NCBI GenBank assembly: GCA_016271365.2
Contig: CM057452.1
Location: 1,241,331,001 to 1,241,395,000, forward strand
DNA length: 64,000 nt
Reading direction: 5' to 3'
Source of the DNA: Neoceratodus forsteri
Lineage: Eukaryota; Chordata; Ceratodontiformes; Ceratodontidae
The notes under the pieces are model-generated. The model was not told the DNA's origin, ran no database searches, and was given only the letters and a program-made list of their open reading frames with translations. Positions 11,271 to 22,899 of the stretch are shown one piece after another. Both the position numbers and the translations under genes were made by a program. Each line of letters starts with the position of its first letter. Within the stretch, counting starts at the first letter, position 1.

Positions 11271-12660
11271 TCATTTAAGTCTGGCTTCAAGATTTAACCA
11301 GCCTGCAGACTTATACAAGTCACAGGTGTATGTTAGTCTGTCATGGCTCATGACCAGCCTACAGGCCTTGTTCAGGGTATTCTTAACCTGTGAGAGGGAG
11401 GTTGGGTCAGCTGAGCCATAGATCACCAGGCCATAGTTAACTAGGGAAAGAACAAATGAGGATACTTCCAGGTGAAGAGCCTCATGGGAGAGGAACTGTT
11501 TGTGCCGGTATAACAGTCCAATCCTGGTACTGAGAGCACAGAGGAGACCTTGGATGTGATTATGATAAGAGAAGTGGGTATCCAGGGCTAACCCCAGGTG
11601 CCTGAAAGAAGAGACTTGCTCAATAGGGACATTGGCAGTGTTACAGATGGCTAAGGTAAGGTTATGATGCTGGTTTTGGTGGTGGGTAAAGACCATGCAT
11701 TTGGTTTTATTACAATTGACAATTAACTTATTGGCTATAAACCAGGATTCTATAATGCAGAAGCACTCTTGGAGCAAGGCTTGGAGTGCAGAGGGGTTGG
11801 GATGGCATTCAAAGATGATGGTGTCATCCGTATTGAGAAACATTTTACCAGGGCAGGATTGGGGGTGAGGGTTTAGGAACAGGCTAAAAAGGAGGTGGCC
11901 AAGTATAGACCCTTGGGGGACTCCAGAGCAAACAGGGCAGGAAGAGGAGAGGGTTGAGCCAATTCTAACTTGTTGGGATCGGTCAGATAGGTAGCTAGCA
12001 AACCACAACACTACCTCAGGGGCAAGACCCACTGGTGAGTGGGTGTGGAGCAGCAGAGCATGATTGACAGTGTTGAACACTTTGGTAAGATCTATGTAGA
12101 TAGATCCTACCAGTTGTCCACCGTCGTGGGCTTAGTGTATGAAGGACATATATCAAGGAGCACAGTAGTAGTAGTGCAGTGCCCACTATGGAAACTGTGC
12201 AGGACAGAGGAAAGGTGGTTATCATAGGAGAGATATTCAGTAAGTTGGTCAGAGACCACTTTTTCCTTGGAAGGGGGGGAGAATAGAGATGGGGCGATAA
12301 TTGTTGGGTGCAGCGCAGTCTCCACCATTGAGTAATGGTGTGATAACTGCACATTTCCAGGATGAGGGAAATTGCCCAAGGCAGAGTGACAGATTAAATA
12401 TTTTAGTAATAGGGGAGAGAATCTCAGCTAGATTGAGTCTTAGGAGTTCTAAGTTGAGGGTGTCACCACTATACCTGGACTTGTTGATGAAACTGGAGAT
12501 ATATCTTCGTGCCGAGTTGGAGGAGATAACTTGGAGACAGAAAGGGGGGGAAGGCATCCAATAAGGTGGGAGCAGGATTACTAGACAGAGGGGGGTCGAA
12601 GATGTTTGGGGGCAATACCCTGATGAAGTCGGAGAAAGCATTGTTAAGGGTGTCCACGAT
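11271..12660 (-). pseudogene. LINE family A reverse transcriptase (copy 1)
   Basis: Fragments in several frames give RT blocks in order. CAVITPLLNGGD and NYRPISILPPF lie at about 12.3-12.4 kb, then WFASYLSDRSQQV, GVPQGSILGHLLFSL, and the catalytic box as NTDDTIIF instead of YADD. Next come WFIANKLIVNCNKTKCMVF and the thumb region RHLGLALDTHFSYHNHI. Both catalytic Asp residues remain, but stops and frameshifts (for example near 12080) make it non-functional. It would have copied its own RNA at a nicked target. Confidence 0.78.
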
Positions 12661-12917
12661 GATTAGAGGGTCCTGAACTACAGAACCATCGACAGCGAGC
12701 TGCGAGGGTGGAAGGGGAACACTTTTCTGGTGATTTCTTTAACATTGCACCAGAAATCATGACCAGAGCTCCAAGTCGATGAAAGGGCTTGGCAATGGTG
12801 GGTTGCTTTAGCTTGGTGGATCATCCAGGCACATCTGTTTATGGGCTTCTCGGTTGAGTTACATATCATGGGGATGCCTGGAATCTAGTGCCCTAAGCCA
12901 GAGGTTGTCCCGGTGGT

Positions 12918-14228
12918 GCATAAAAACATAGACTTTGATGGCAGATAAGGACCGATTGGCCCAGCTAGTCTTCCCATTTCCCTACCTAGAGGATAAGCTG
13001 CAGATCCTATTTAACCAACAGCCTATTTCTTCCTACCCACCACAAAAATTGCCTTATGTCTGTCCCATGCATTCTTAAATTCTCCCACAGTTTTAGACCC
13101 CACGACCTCCTCAGGAAGGCTGTTTCATGTGTTCACCACCCTCTCTGTGAAAAAATACTTCCTCACATTGCCCCTGAGCTGTTCCCCCTCTATCTTCAAA
13201 TTGGCGTCCCCTTGTTCTTGCACATCTCTTTTTCTGAAAGATACTACCCTCTTGGACTTTGTTGATTCCACTGAGGTACTTAAATGTTTCTATCATGTCC
13301 CCACTCTCCCTCCTTTCGACAAGGGTATACATATTAAGCACCTTTAGCCTCTTCTTGTATGGCTTCTCTTGCAGACCCTGCACCATTTTAGTTGCCCTGC
13401 TCTGAACTGCCTCCATCCTGTCTATGTCCTTGCGGTGATGGGGTCTCCAGAACTGGACGCAGTACTCCAGATGGGGTCTCACCAACTGTCTGTACAGGGG
13501 GATAACAACTTTCCTGTTTTCTGCTGGTGATGCCTCTCCCTATACATCCCAGTATCCCCCCAGCCCTCCCTACCACCTTCTCAAATTGCTTGCCAACCTT
13601 AAGGTCACCTGATATGATTACCCCCAGGTCCCTTTCCATTTTTGTTGTTGTTGCTACCTCCCCCACTCATTGTGTAATCTTCCCCTGGGTTTTTTGTTTC
13701 CCAGATGCATTACTTTGCACTTCTTTGCATTGAATCCAAGCTGCCATACTTCTGACCATTCCTCCAACCTTGCCAAGTCCCTTCTCATCCTTTCTACACC
13801 TCTTTGTGTATCAACCCTGTTGCAGATCTTTGTGTCATCTGCAAAGAAGCATACTTTTCCTTCCAATCCCTCTGCAATGTCGCTTATAAAGACATTAAAA
13901 AGGACTGGACCCAGTTCTGAACCCTGCGGTACCCCACTAGTAACCCCTCTTTCTTCAGAGTGGACTCCATTTACAATTACCTTCTGTGTCCTGTTGTTCA
14001 GCCAATGTTTTACCCAGGCTATCACCCTGGGACCCACTCCAAGGCTAGTTAATTTGACTACTAATCTTTTGTGTGGGACTGTGTCAGATGCCTTGCTGAA
14101 GTCTAGGTAGACCATGTCCACAGCCCCTCCCTGGTCTACTACTTTGGTCAACCAGTCAAAGAAATCAACTAGATTCGTCTGACATGATTTTCCTACTGTG
14201 AACCCATGCTGCCTTGGGTCCTGTGCCC
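12918..14228 (-). pseudogene. CR1 LINE fragment inserted in LINE A
   Basis: A 5'-truncated CR1-clade RT on the minus strand. In order: QHGFTVGKSCQTNLVDFF (about 14.2 kb), VDMVYLDFSKASDTVPH, GVPQGSELGPVLFN, FFADDTKI (catalytic Asp pair kept), MERDLGVIISGDLK, and MVRPHLEYCVQFWRP followed by AVQSRATKMVQGL. The frame breaks near 13.66 and 13.48 kb. The 3' end is tgctatgtttttatg-like sequence (minus) near 12.92 kb, in keeping with CR1 tails. It splits LINE A between its endonuclease and RT. Confidence 0.82.
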
Positions 14229-14239
14229 CACTGGCCTCT

Positions 14240-14860
14240 AGGTCATTTAGTCAGGTAGGGGACTGGACCATTTGGACAAGGTCAAGGGCAGCAGCAGAGT
14301 CCCTGAACCCAGTGGATGAGCGAGCCAGCCAGTCTATGTTAAAGTCACCAGCAACGATGGTTTCCCCATTGTTGGGGAGGAGCTGTAGAGTAGTCAAGAC
14401 TTTGTCAAATGTGGGTTTTTGGTTCTCTGGGGGGATGTAGGTGACTATGAAGGTAAGAGTTTTTCCCTGATTGCTTAGCAGTACCTTGATCACTAGGGCA
14501 CGAGCACCGTGAGTAAGGGGTGGGAGGGGAATAGGGAGAGATTACATCGGGTTCTTTATATAAATGCACAGCCCCCACCTTTTTTACCATGTCTGTCAGC
14601 TCTTAGGATTGAGTAGCCATTTATGGACAACGCAGAGCATGGGGTGCCATGAGATAACCAGGTTTCAGTCAGGACCAGGATATCAGGAAAGTGTTGAGCA
14701 ATCCTGACCTGGAGGGGCATAATTTTTCTTCAACAGGCTACAGATATTAATTGAAGCATTAAATAGACCATTATGTTTCTTACCATGGGGGGGCATTGGA
14801 GGGCCAGGGTTGGGGTGGACATTACAGGATAAAAAGAGAAGGAAGAGGGCATGATGAAGC
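14240..14860 (-). pseudogene. LINE family A endonuclease (copy 1)
   Basis: Minus-strand pieces of an apurinic-endonuclease-like domain: NASINICSLLKK near the N terminus, TFIVTYIPPENQ and TIVAGDFNIDWLA, the last holding the GDFN block. It ends at the CR1 junction near 14.23 kb after DLVQMVQSPT. Stops and shifts occur around 14.40-14.60 kb. Confidence 0.7.
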
Positions 14861-15235
14861 AGGGACATTCTGAGGAGTTTAAAAGAGCCGAGTGGATTGC
14901 GGGATGTGTGGTGGGGGATAGCAGTAGTTGCAGGCACAGAGAGGGAGTGAACAGTGGAGGCCAGGAGTATGGGAAGGGAGAGGAAATGGGAATGTGGGCT
15001 CATAGGGAGAGTCGGTATAGTCAGCACAGGGGGGTGGCTGAACGTACCAGGTGTTACATAGGCATGGACAATTGTGGGCTCATTCATGGGCAGACTAGGT
15101 TGAAGAGCAAGGAGTGGCAATAGGATAAGTGGAAGGCTATCGACCAGTAGAAGAAAGCACAGCATGCAGCCCATTGGGGGAGTAAGGGTGTGAGCATTAT
15201 AGCGTTAGTAGGAGGGAGGTAGTATAGGACAGACA

Positions 15236-15310
15236 TGGTGGTTCAGGGAAAAGGTGCCGCTTCAGGCGCAGAAGGTACAAGGTTCAATTCCAACTAGGGT
15301 AGCACCAGGA
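15236..15310 (+). other. tRNA-like segment with B-box (possible SINE head)
   Basis: GGTTCAATTCC (15281-15291) fits the RNA polymerase III B-box, and about 40 bp upstream tggttcaggg is a weak A-box candidate. A complete cloverleaf could not be drawn convincingly, so a functional tRNA is unlikely. A decayed tRNA-derived SINE head is possible. Confidence 0.3.
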
Positions 15311-15599
15311 GTGGTGCATATGATACCCAGGGACAATGAGTTCAGATAGGAACATGGAGGTAAAGCAAGGCTGAATGGCATAGAATAGGGGAGAAATAGG
15401 AGGTACAACACTGAGACCTGGTGGACAGTCAGTATAACCCGCAGATGGGAAAACATGCTGATTGTCAAAATTGAAGAGATCACATGGCTTGGATCGAAGA
15501 GATCACATGACCTGGTCACATGACTTGATGACAGATAAATTAAGGGACAACCTTAGGTGGGGGAGTGGCTGGGGCAGGAGGGGAGTTGATGTAAAGCGT

Positions 15600-15740
15600 T
15601 GATGGTTAAACACCATCAACAGTGCTATGCAACCAGGCCAGTCACCTTATGGGCTGCCCTCCATTGGCTCCCTTGGCTTGCTTACTTGTTTGTGGAAGGG
15701 GGAATTCTGGTGGGTCCTGTTAAGAGAGGGAAGACAAAAG
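15600..15740. repeat. Single outlying copy of the 75-bp minisatellite unit
   Basis: Shares 'acaccatcaacagtgct' and the following 'ccctccattggctccc...ttgtttgtggaag' with the start of the array at 16283. A unit plus its left flank is therefore duplicated about 680 bp upstream of the main array. Confidence 0.7.
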
Positions 15741-16282
15741 AACGGATTAGAAAAGGCACTTTCTGCAGGAAAGGCAGACAAAAGTGGTGCTAACAGTGTG
15801 CCTGTGCTGGAAGGGAGAAGGACCAACAGTTAAGCTTTCAAGATGGTACAGAACAAAACGCCAGACCATGTGGTCAGGAAACAGGGCTATGAGAGCAGGT
15901 TAGCAATTAGGCTGGAAATACACTATCATACTATCAGGAGCTGTTGGAAAGTATTCTCATACCACTCCCACTGAACCACTCTGAACAAAATCTACTTACA
16001 GAGTGCAGAACAAGTGATTTAAATCCCCATTAACTAGTGTTGCAAGTGCCCCTTAAGGTACATCTGATAATTGTGTGGTAATACAGACTCCCCTTAAAAT
16101 ACCTAGCACATTCTGTATCAATTAAGACATAAACCCCAGTCAGGACAGCAGCTGAAAAACAATCAGGTAGAGTCTGCAGATAAATAATCAAGTCCAGAAT
16201 TCATAGTCCTGAGCAGGTTCCTCGTTGCACTCCCCCACAGACAGATGTTGCATAAATATGTCTATTTTGATGAAATTCCTGT

Positions 16283-16975
16283 AACACCATCAACAGTGCT
16301 CAGCAAGCAGGCCAGTTACCTTATGAGGCCACCCTCCATCCGCTCCCATAGCTTGCTTGCTTGTTTGTGGAAGGGGGGATTCCAGAGAGGTCCTTAAGGG
16401 GCCACCCTCTATCCACTCCTGTAGCTTGCTTCCTTATTTGTGGAAGAGGGGGTCCCAGAGAGGTCCTTATGGACCCACCCTCCATCCACTCCCATAGCTC
16501 GCTTGCTTGCTTGTGTAAGGGGGTTCTGGAGGGGTCCTTATGGTGCCACCCTCCATCCACTCCTATACCTTGCTTCCTTGTTTGTAGAAGAGGGGGGTCC
16601 AGAGGGGTTCTTATGGGGCCGCTCTCCCTCCTTCCACTTCTGCATCTTGCTTCCTTGTTTGTGGAAGAGGGGGTTCCATAGGGGTCCTTATGGGGACCAT
16701 CCTCTGTCCACTCCCATGGCTTGCTTGCTTGTTTGTGGAAGAGGGAGGTTTCAGAGAGGTCCTTATGGGGCCACCCTCCATTCACTCCCATAGCTTACTT
16801 GCTTGTTTGTGGAAGGAGTGTTCCAGAGGGGTCCTTATGGGGCCACCCTCCATTTGCTCCTGTAGTTTGCTTGCTTGCTTGCTTGTTTATGGAAGGGGGG
16901 GTTCCAGAGAAGTTCTTATGGGGCCACCATTCATCTGCTCCCATAACTTGCTTGCTTGTTTGTGCATGATGCATT
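16283..16975. repeat. Minisatellite, about 9 units of 70-80 bp
   Basis: Units begin ccaccctccat at about 16329, 16401, 16475, 16546, 16619, 16696, 16771, 16841 and 16922. Each carries 'cttgcttgtttgtggaag' followed by 'ggggtccttatggggcc'. Internal cttg repeats vary between units. Open frames across it (for example 16321-16791 minus) merely reflect the repeat. Confidence 0.88.
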
Positions 16976-17730
16976 TATCCCTCTTAAATACTGCACTTCC
17001 ACGCATTTTCTGGGATGCACCATGCATCTTCATTTTGGGCCATGTATCTCCTTTGAATATGTGGGCCTTAGTTCCTACTTGTTTGAACAGGAGCATGTGG
17101 AAGCAAGCCTTATTGGATGCCTCACTCTGCCTGCCAGGCAGTACTGTGTGTGGCTGGGGTGCAAACAAATAATTATGTTTACTCATTTGCCAACCACTGA
17201 ACCAAATGTCTGGGAGAAGGGGTACTGGGGAAACAGTGTAAATTGTACCATTACATTTTTTTATTCAAGTTCTTGGTGCATTAACTTTTACAAGCCCTTT
17301 TGAACATCAGCTACATGTTTTTTTCTGCAGCAAGATGCAACTTTTGTGGAAGATTATGTGGCCATGAAACGGCAAAATACCAAGGGTCTTGATCTTGTCT
17401 ACAGTCATTTGGATATTACTGCCGTTATGTCAGCTGTAACTAGTTATTTCTGCTGTCACTTGATATCACTTTTTTAATTGCTGAAAACTTATGTCATAAG
17501 GTGAAGGGTTGTAAAATAGTCAGAAGTTACCATTTTACAGAAACAGTGCACTACACGAGTGTGCCTCCACAAGCCATTAGGACTGCAGGATCTAGCAATG
17601 AGCTGCAAATTTGCAAGAAGCCAGGCAAGTGTAACATGATGGCCTTGACTAGTCTAGACAATTCACCAGTCAAGATACTGATTGATATGATGGAACCTGA
17701 CACAGGGTACCACTTTACATAGTTAAGCAA
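16976..17730. other. No gene seen
   Basis: Unique-looking sequence. A short frame at 17501-17722 has no recognisable similarity. Confidence 0.45.
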
Positions 17731-17866
17731 AAAGGCACAACAGGAGGTGCTTTATGTTGAGATAACGTACCACCTCGGGCGGGGTGTAGCACAAGGTGAA
17801 GATGAGTGCTTCCACAACCTGAGAATGGCTGTTAATACTCCATAAAGCACCCCCTGTAATGCCTTA
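17731..17866. mobile_element. Short MITE with inverted ends
   Basis: The left end AAGGCACAACAGGAGGTGCT pairs with the inverse of the right end AGCACCCCCTGTAATGCCTT, with a few mismatches. The centre (cctcgggcggggtgtagc) is GC-rich. No target duplication could be fixed. Confidence 0.65.
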
Positions 17867-20070
17867 TTGTGATTGTGAAAGGGGTCCCATGAGAATAAAA
17901 AAACAGGGTAGGCCATATGTATGAATTAAGTAATAAACTTTATTTTAAATATTTATTGAGTACTTTCACATTTTTAGCATTTTATTAGTACAAGAGACAT
18001 AAAATAGTCCATGTGGTAACATTTGGCAATAAATAGCTATATAAATAAATTGTACAGCATGGATAAATAGGATAAATACTTCAGTATGCAACATTGAACA
18101 GTAACTTATGTAACTGGGTGGCTGTGGATGTTGTGGTTACTACCCCTGCCTTGTGGCTTAAACAAGGATAAGACTCCTGGGTTCTGATTTTCTTGATTGG
18201 GGAGTTTGAATCCAAATCTTTTTAGTTTAGCACAGTGCCGACATCCAGAGTAAAATTTAAGTGTGCTTGGTGTCAGAGTGGTACTACCCCCTGCAATGCA
18301 TTACCTCCATATCTCCCAAAGTCCCAACTGTGTCCCCCTACACATGAAAAATCACAGTGCAACCTTAAATGAAACAAAAGTACAATTAGTGGCTTAGCAC
18401 TCATAATATGCTCATTAGAAAAAATATACAATATCAATGAAATATTTGTTGGGGGATATTCATAAGGGATGGGGGAATGCAAACCAGCACTGTTTTTGGC
18501 AAAAACGCATTCGCTCTAGTTTCAGGAATGAAATTAAGCTTGGCTAGTAAAACACTTCAGAACAGAAGTAACAGTAACAGTGCCCAGCCTCCACCAGGCA
18601 AGACAAGGCAGTAACAAATATTACTGTCAACCTTCTAGTAATACCAGACCACCAGTACTCAGGGCACTACCTACTGGTACCAGTTTAAACCCTTAAACCT
18701 TAGACCTTAAAGGGAGTTCCCTGTTCTTCTCTGGGGACCCAGCCATGGGAAAGGTGCAGGCCCAGTGTTGGTTGTAGCTGGCTGACTGGAAGTGGTGCAC
18801 ATTAAAACAAGCAGAACAGTTAAACCCCAAACTCCACAGGCCATACAATTGCTTAAATGGCAAAACCTCCAAATGAGATACTGGTAACACTTTAAGTTTC
18901 CTTAAAGACATTTTAGTTACAGTGCAACTACACTGTAACTGTATTGCAGCTGCAAAGTAGTTACATGCAACAAACATGCAAAAACAGTGTAATTGCCTCT
19001 GCTGCATGTAATTAAAGATCACCTACCCTGCAATTACATTGAAACTGACACTTAAAGTGTGACCGAAGTACTTGTAACTCCTGACCCTCTGGCCAAATCT
19101 GTAGATTTGGTGGCAAAATGTTGTACAATTTTTCCTGTTGCAGTGTAGCACTGACAGTACTCACAGTTCCGATGTACCAGTTTCCATGTGAACTTGTACT
19201 TCTTTTCCTCCGTCCTGCAGCTGCAGGTCCTCTCGGGCTGATGGTTCAATTAAGCAGTTTGGGGTAGCTAGAAGATGCAGGTCTCAGGTACCTTTGGATA
19301 TGGATCTGACTCTCTGTCCTCAGTCATCTGGACTTCTCTGGCTCTTCACTTTTCTTTCTCTGCAGGACAGATCAGTCTAAGGAGAAAGGGCCACACACCA
19401 CATACACATGTTCAGGCTTCTGGATGTCAGTGTGGTACATTAGCCAGTGCCTAGAGGTTACATGAACTGGCCGTCTCCAAAACTGTCTGAAGTCTTGATG
19501 CAGGCTTTCACACAGCTGCACTCACATACAGTATCGGGTCTATACTGCGGGCTGGTAGTTAAAGCACACTTATTTGGATCAGAAAGATTTTTTCTCCTTT
19601 CACAGGAAAAACAGGAACAGTCTCTTTCTCCAAAAGGTGTCATTCTGACACAAACAGCAAACACATAGTTCAGTTTCTGTTCGATAAAAATTGTAGAAAC
19701 CTTGGCATAATCTCCTGATAAGTGAATGTAATAGCCCCAGGCAGGCTTCCTCTGATAACATGGGCCAGCAACCTTTAGCCTTTCTCACTCTGTGAGAGAT
19801 CTCTGTCAATTGCCCTTCTCAGCTTCTCTCCTCTCTCCTCTTAATGCTATCTTAGAAGCTCATCTTTATTGTATATTCTTGACCCTCCCACTAGAACAGA
19901 ATGTATGAGACCAAGGAACATGATGTCAGACATCCTAACAAAAGAGTACTGAAAACATATCTTTTTAGCTAAAAGCACATACGTTAAATTAACTCCTTTA
20001 AGATAATAAAACTCTTGTGTTTTCTCAGGCCAAGTGTCAGTTTTATCTCTGACATTGGTGCCAGAAAGTA
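17867..20070. other. No gene seen
   Basis: AT-rich unique sequence to about 18.6 kb, then a moderately repetitive segment (18.65-19.26 kb) with recurring 'gtaactac/gtagttac' motifs. I found no coding signal, LTR pair or inverted repeat that I could define. Confidence 0.4.
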
Positions 20071-20430
20071 AACAGCACCATAAAGTTTATGGGAGCACTA
20101 AATAAGAAGCAAGGATGCAGAAGTAATCTCAAAAATATAGCTGATTTATTTAAGCTTGTTAAAGCATCCATGCACAGATCTGCAGGTTTCAGCAACACAA
20201 CTCTGACCCCTAGTGTCTTGACTCCACTAGTCATCAAGGGGCCCCTGCCACCTCCAGACCCCCTTGCAGACTCATGGAGTCAAGGCATGAGGGGTCAGAG
20301 CTGTGCTGCTAAAAGCTGCAGATCTGTGCACTGATGCATTAATAAGCTTAAATAAGTCAATATTTTTGAGATTATTTCTGCATCCCTGCTTTCCTTTTGA
20401 GTGCTCCCACAAACTTTGTGGTACTGTCTG
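20071..20430. mobile_element. 360-bp palindromic MITE with TA target site
   Basis: The two halves are inverted copies nearly end to end. Left arm: accataaagtttatgggagc, then gatgcagaagtaatctcaaa, then cacagatctgcag and caactctgacccct. Right arm: the inverse of accacaaagtttgtgggagc and so on. TA flanks both ends (20069-20070 and 20431-20432), fitting a Tc1/mariner-type target. No transposase is present. Confidence 0.75.
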
Positions 20431-20587
20431 TATGTTAGAGGTAAGCTGCCTCCTCTTTGGCGAGCACCAGGCCTAATTTTGTTGCTTGTAGCCTTCTCGT
20501 GGATGTGCCAGCTAATAAAGCCTGGCATAACTCATTAATGATCCAACCTAGACTATGTGCCATAAAAAAAAGCTCTTGTTTTACATA

Positions 20588-21047
20588 CTAAAAGGAGAAG
20601 TCCACCCAGAATGTGCAAAAACATGTTATGTAGAGTGTTTTGATATGTATTTTAAGTCCTAGTGTGTCCTTCCCTCTGTCTGCTATTAGAAGTTTTTCCT
20701 AAATTAGCCTGCTAGCTGTATGGTAGTTTAATGACCCTTGGGGATCTCCATCACAAATAGGTTTATTGGCTTTCTTTCTGCTACGATGCACCCTGGTTCT
20801 CGTGACAGTGATGTAGCTATGTCCTTAGATTTAGCAGGGTCTGTCACAGCTCAGCCACAAAGATAACACTTCTTTCAGACAATCAGTCACATTGCTGCAT
20901 TTTGGGTGAGTGTAATCATTCTTATTTTTTGATGTTAGTACCTTGTCCTGCTATGTTACAACCTGTAAGGTGATGTTTAATTTTTGCTACTTAGTACTGG
21001 TGCAAAAACTGAAAGTGACTGAGAGGAATAGAGTAAACAGTGACATG

Positions 21048-21089
<42 letters not shown>

Positions 21090-21453
21090 CAGAGCATAGC
21101 AGGACAAGGTACTGATATCAAAAAATAATAATGATTACACTCACCCAAAATCTAGCAGTTTGTCTTCTCTGGAAGAAGTATTTTCTCTGAGGCTGAGCTG
21201 TGACAGACCCTATAACAAGACACTGGCTTCCTGCAGGGGCAATTAGACATCACACCAAAGGGCACTCTGGGAAGACTAGGGACCATAAAAGAAACCAGAA
21301 TGGCAACCTCCAAGGGCAATAAATCAGTTAGGGAAAGTTAGAAAAAACATCTCTCACAGCCAGAGGAAAAGAAAATGCTGGGAACCGGTTAGAACACAGA
21401 AAAACAGACTACTACATATCTTTTTCTGATTTTAACATGGAGTTTTCCTTTAA
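20588..21453. mobile_element. Palindromic MITE with TTAA-like ends
   Basis: Long inverted repeat. The left arm (agggtctgtcacagctcagc at 20837, ttttgggtgagtgtaatcat at 20901, taccttgtcctgctatg at 20939) recurs inverted in the right arm (21092-21110, 21130-21150, 21192-21212). The outer ends are ctaaaaggagaagtcc on the left and the inverse of ttaaaggaaaactcc on the right. The right end carries TTAA (21450-21453) and the left CTAA, suggesting a piggyBac- or Kolobok-type TTAA target. The centre has been expanded by a CA microsatellite. Confidence 0.68.
21051..21088. repeat. (CA)19 microsatellite
   Basis: Uninterrupted CA tract lying in the loop of the palindromic MITE. Confidence 0.95.
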
Positions 21454-21901
21454 TGGTGTTTGGGATGGTGCTTGGACCTTAATCCATAAATGTCTTGGTC
21501 TGAGTGTTCACTGAATATACTACCAGATCTCCTGGGACTAAACAGGTGCAGGCAGTTTTTCCTGGTGCAAAGAGAAAAAGTCAGGTAAGTTTCCATCATT
21601 TGAGGGGTTACACTATCCTCTGCCTAAACATTAGACATCCATGTGAAGTTCATCAGCAGAGTCCATTTATAATGACAGTGTAGAGCACAACATACAAGTG
21701 GCATGCACAGTCTATCTAAACAATTGTTTCCTTGTTTACTGACTAGAGAAGGCATACAATACAACCTTGTCTAGGCAAATACAACTAGTCAAACAACAAA
21801 AATGAAAGGCATTTTATATTTATAAAAAATGTTGTCATGAAGTAACCTTCATAACCACAGGAATGGGCAATTCCATAACTTTGAAAAATACTGTAACATG
21901 C
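21454..21901. other. Left flank of the nest; possible end of Gypsy-B
   Basis: No gene. Because the Gmr1-like element inserted into Gypsy-B, this sequence should be the continuation of Gypsy-B's 3' end. No LTR could be recognised without its partner. Confidence 0.35.
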
Positions 21902-22804
21902 TGTGACGCCAACCCTCCCTTCACAGACTGGATCAGTCTTAAGAGGGTTGTCGCCTTGATTTGTTGTAGCTGCAACCAGCTGGTTCACCAGCAAAATCAC
22001 CTTCCCACATGCACAGTGCTGGGAGGTTAAACATGCAACTGCACAAATCAATGTCTGGTAGTATACATTTCAGATGGCAAATGCTAACAGAGTTTTGCCT
22101 CAGTCAGTGGAAAGCATAAAATACCTTACTAATAAGCTAAGTCACAGCCACAACTGTTGTGTAAATAAACAGCTGTTTACTTAAAGAAGACTGAATGTTG
22201 CATTATATGATAGATATGTCTAACACAAGAGAAGAACACTATTACAGAAAAATTAAACAAATGGTTTTAAATAACAGATGACAAAAAAAAGGATATTAAC
22301 TAAGTTATGCTACCCTTTGTTACCCTCTGCTATGCTTGAAGAGGGAAAGTGATTTCCGATGTTATCTGTCAGCTCCTACATACCTTCATAGCCAGAGTAG
22401 TATGCTCACAGCTTAAACCCTCTTGGATGGCAATCCAGCAGAAGACTGCCTCTTGTAACTGTCTTTCCGAATTTTATAGTCCCCTTTGACTAGGTAATTC
22501 TTGTTCCCTTTGAGTGCACCAACCATTTGCAATGTATGTGTTTAACTGTTCCAATCAGTTTAAACACCTGTAGGTGCCCAATTCTATCCATTTAACATCC
22601 AGGTTATAGTTGAGTGATCCAATCCTTTCAAACTCTGTGTGTATGTATGTCCACTCCCCCTCTTGGTCACTTTCTCTGAAATGTATTACCTAGCCCATTA
22701 CCTTATCCAGATGCTGCTAGTGAAGTGGAATTCCAGTGTTTTTTTTTTCTCAGAAGGCAAGAAAAATCCAACCCATCAACTCCTTCATTCCCATTTCTGT
22801 CACA
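21902..22804 (-). repeat. 3' LTR of the Gmr1-like element
   Basis: Aligns along its length with 27553-28020 plus 32296-32745. It has TG...CA ends and is bounded internally by a purine-rich catgggggga (minus, 22805-22814) that serves as the polypurine tract. Confidence 0.88.
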
Positions 22805-22899
22805 TCCCCCCATGATGAATGCATGTCCTTTTGGCCACCCCAAGTGATACAGCCATTCATGCAGCTGCTTGGAAGTGCCCAAAGTAGCCAGCCATGCTG

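Larger units (their letters stand above)
10627..15250 (-). mobile_element. LINE family A, copy 1 (L2/Rex1-like)
   Basis: A non-LTR retrotransposon on the minus strand. Endonuclease sequence lies at the right (about 14.24-14.86 kb), RT at 11.27-12.65 kb, and the 3' UTR with an (AAAT)n tail at 10627-10650. The N-terminal CNVHPNPGPP motif (about 14.81 kb) is typical of this LINE group's ORF2 start. A CR1 fragment interrupts it at about 12.92-14.23 kb. Comparison with copy 2 (45.4-48.3 kb), which shares the RDNLW and FW-x2-VKEI blocks, shows that roughly 130 codons between endonuclease and RT are missing here. Confidence 0.75.

Noticed and set aside
15236..15310. Functional tRNA gene
   Set aside because: The B-box is good but the acceptor and D arms do not pair convincingly.
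16321..16791. 156-codon minus frame that looks like a repeat protein
   Set aside because: It is the translation of the 75-bp minisatellite. The frame exists because the units are close to a multiple of three.
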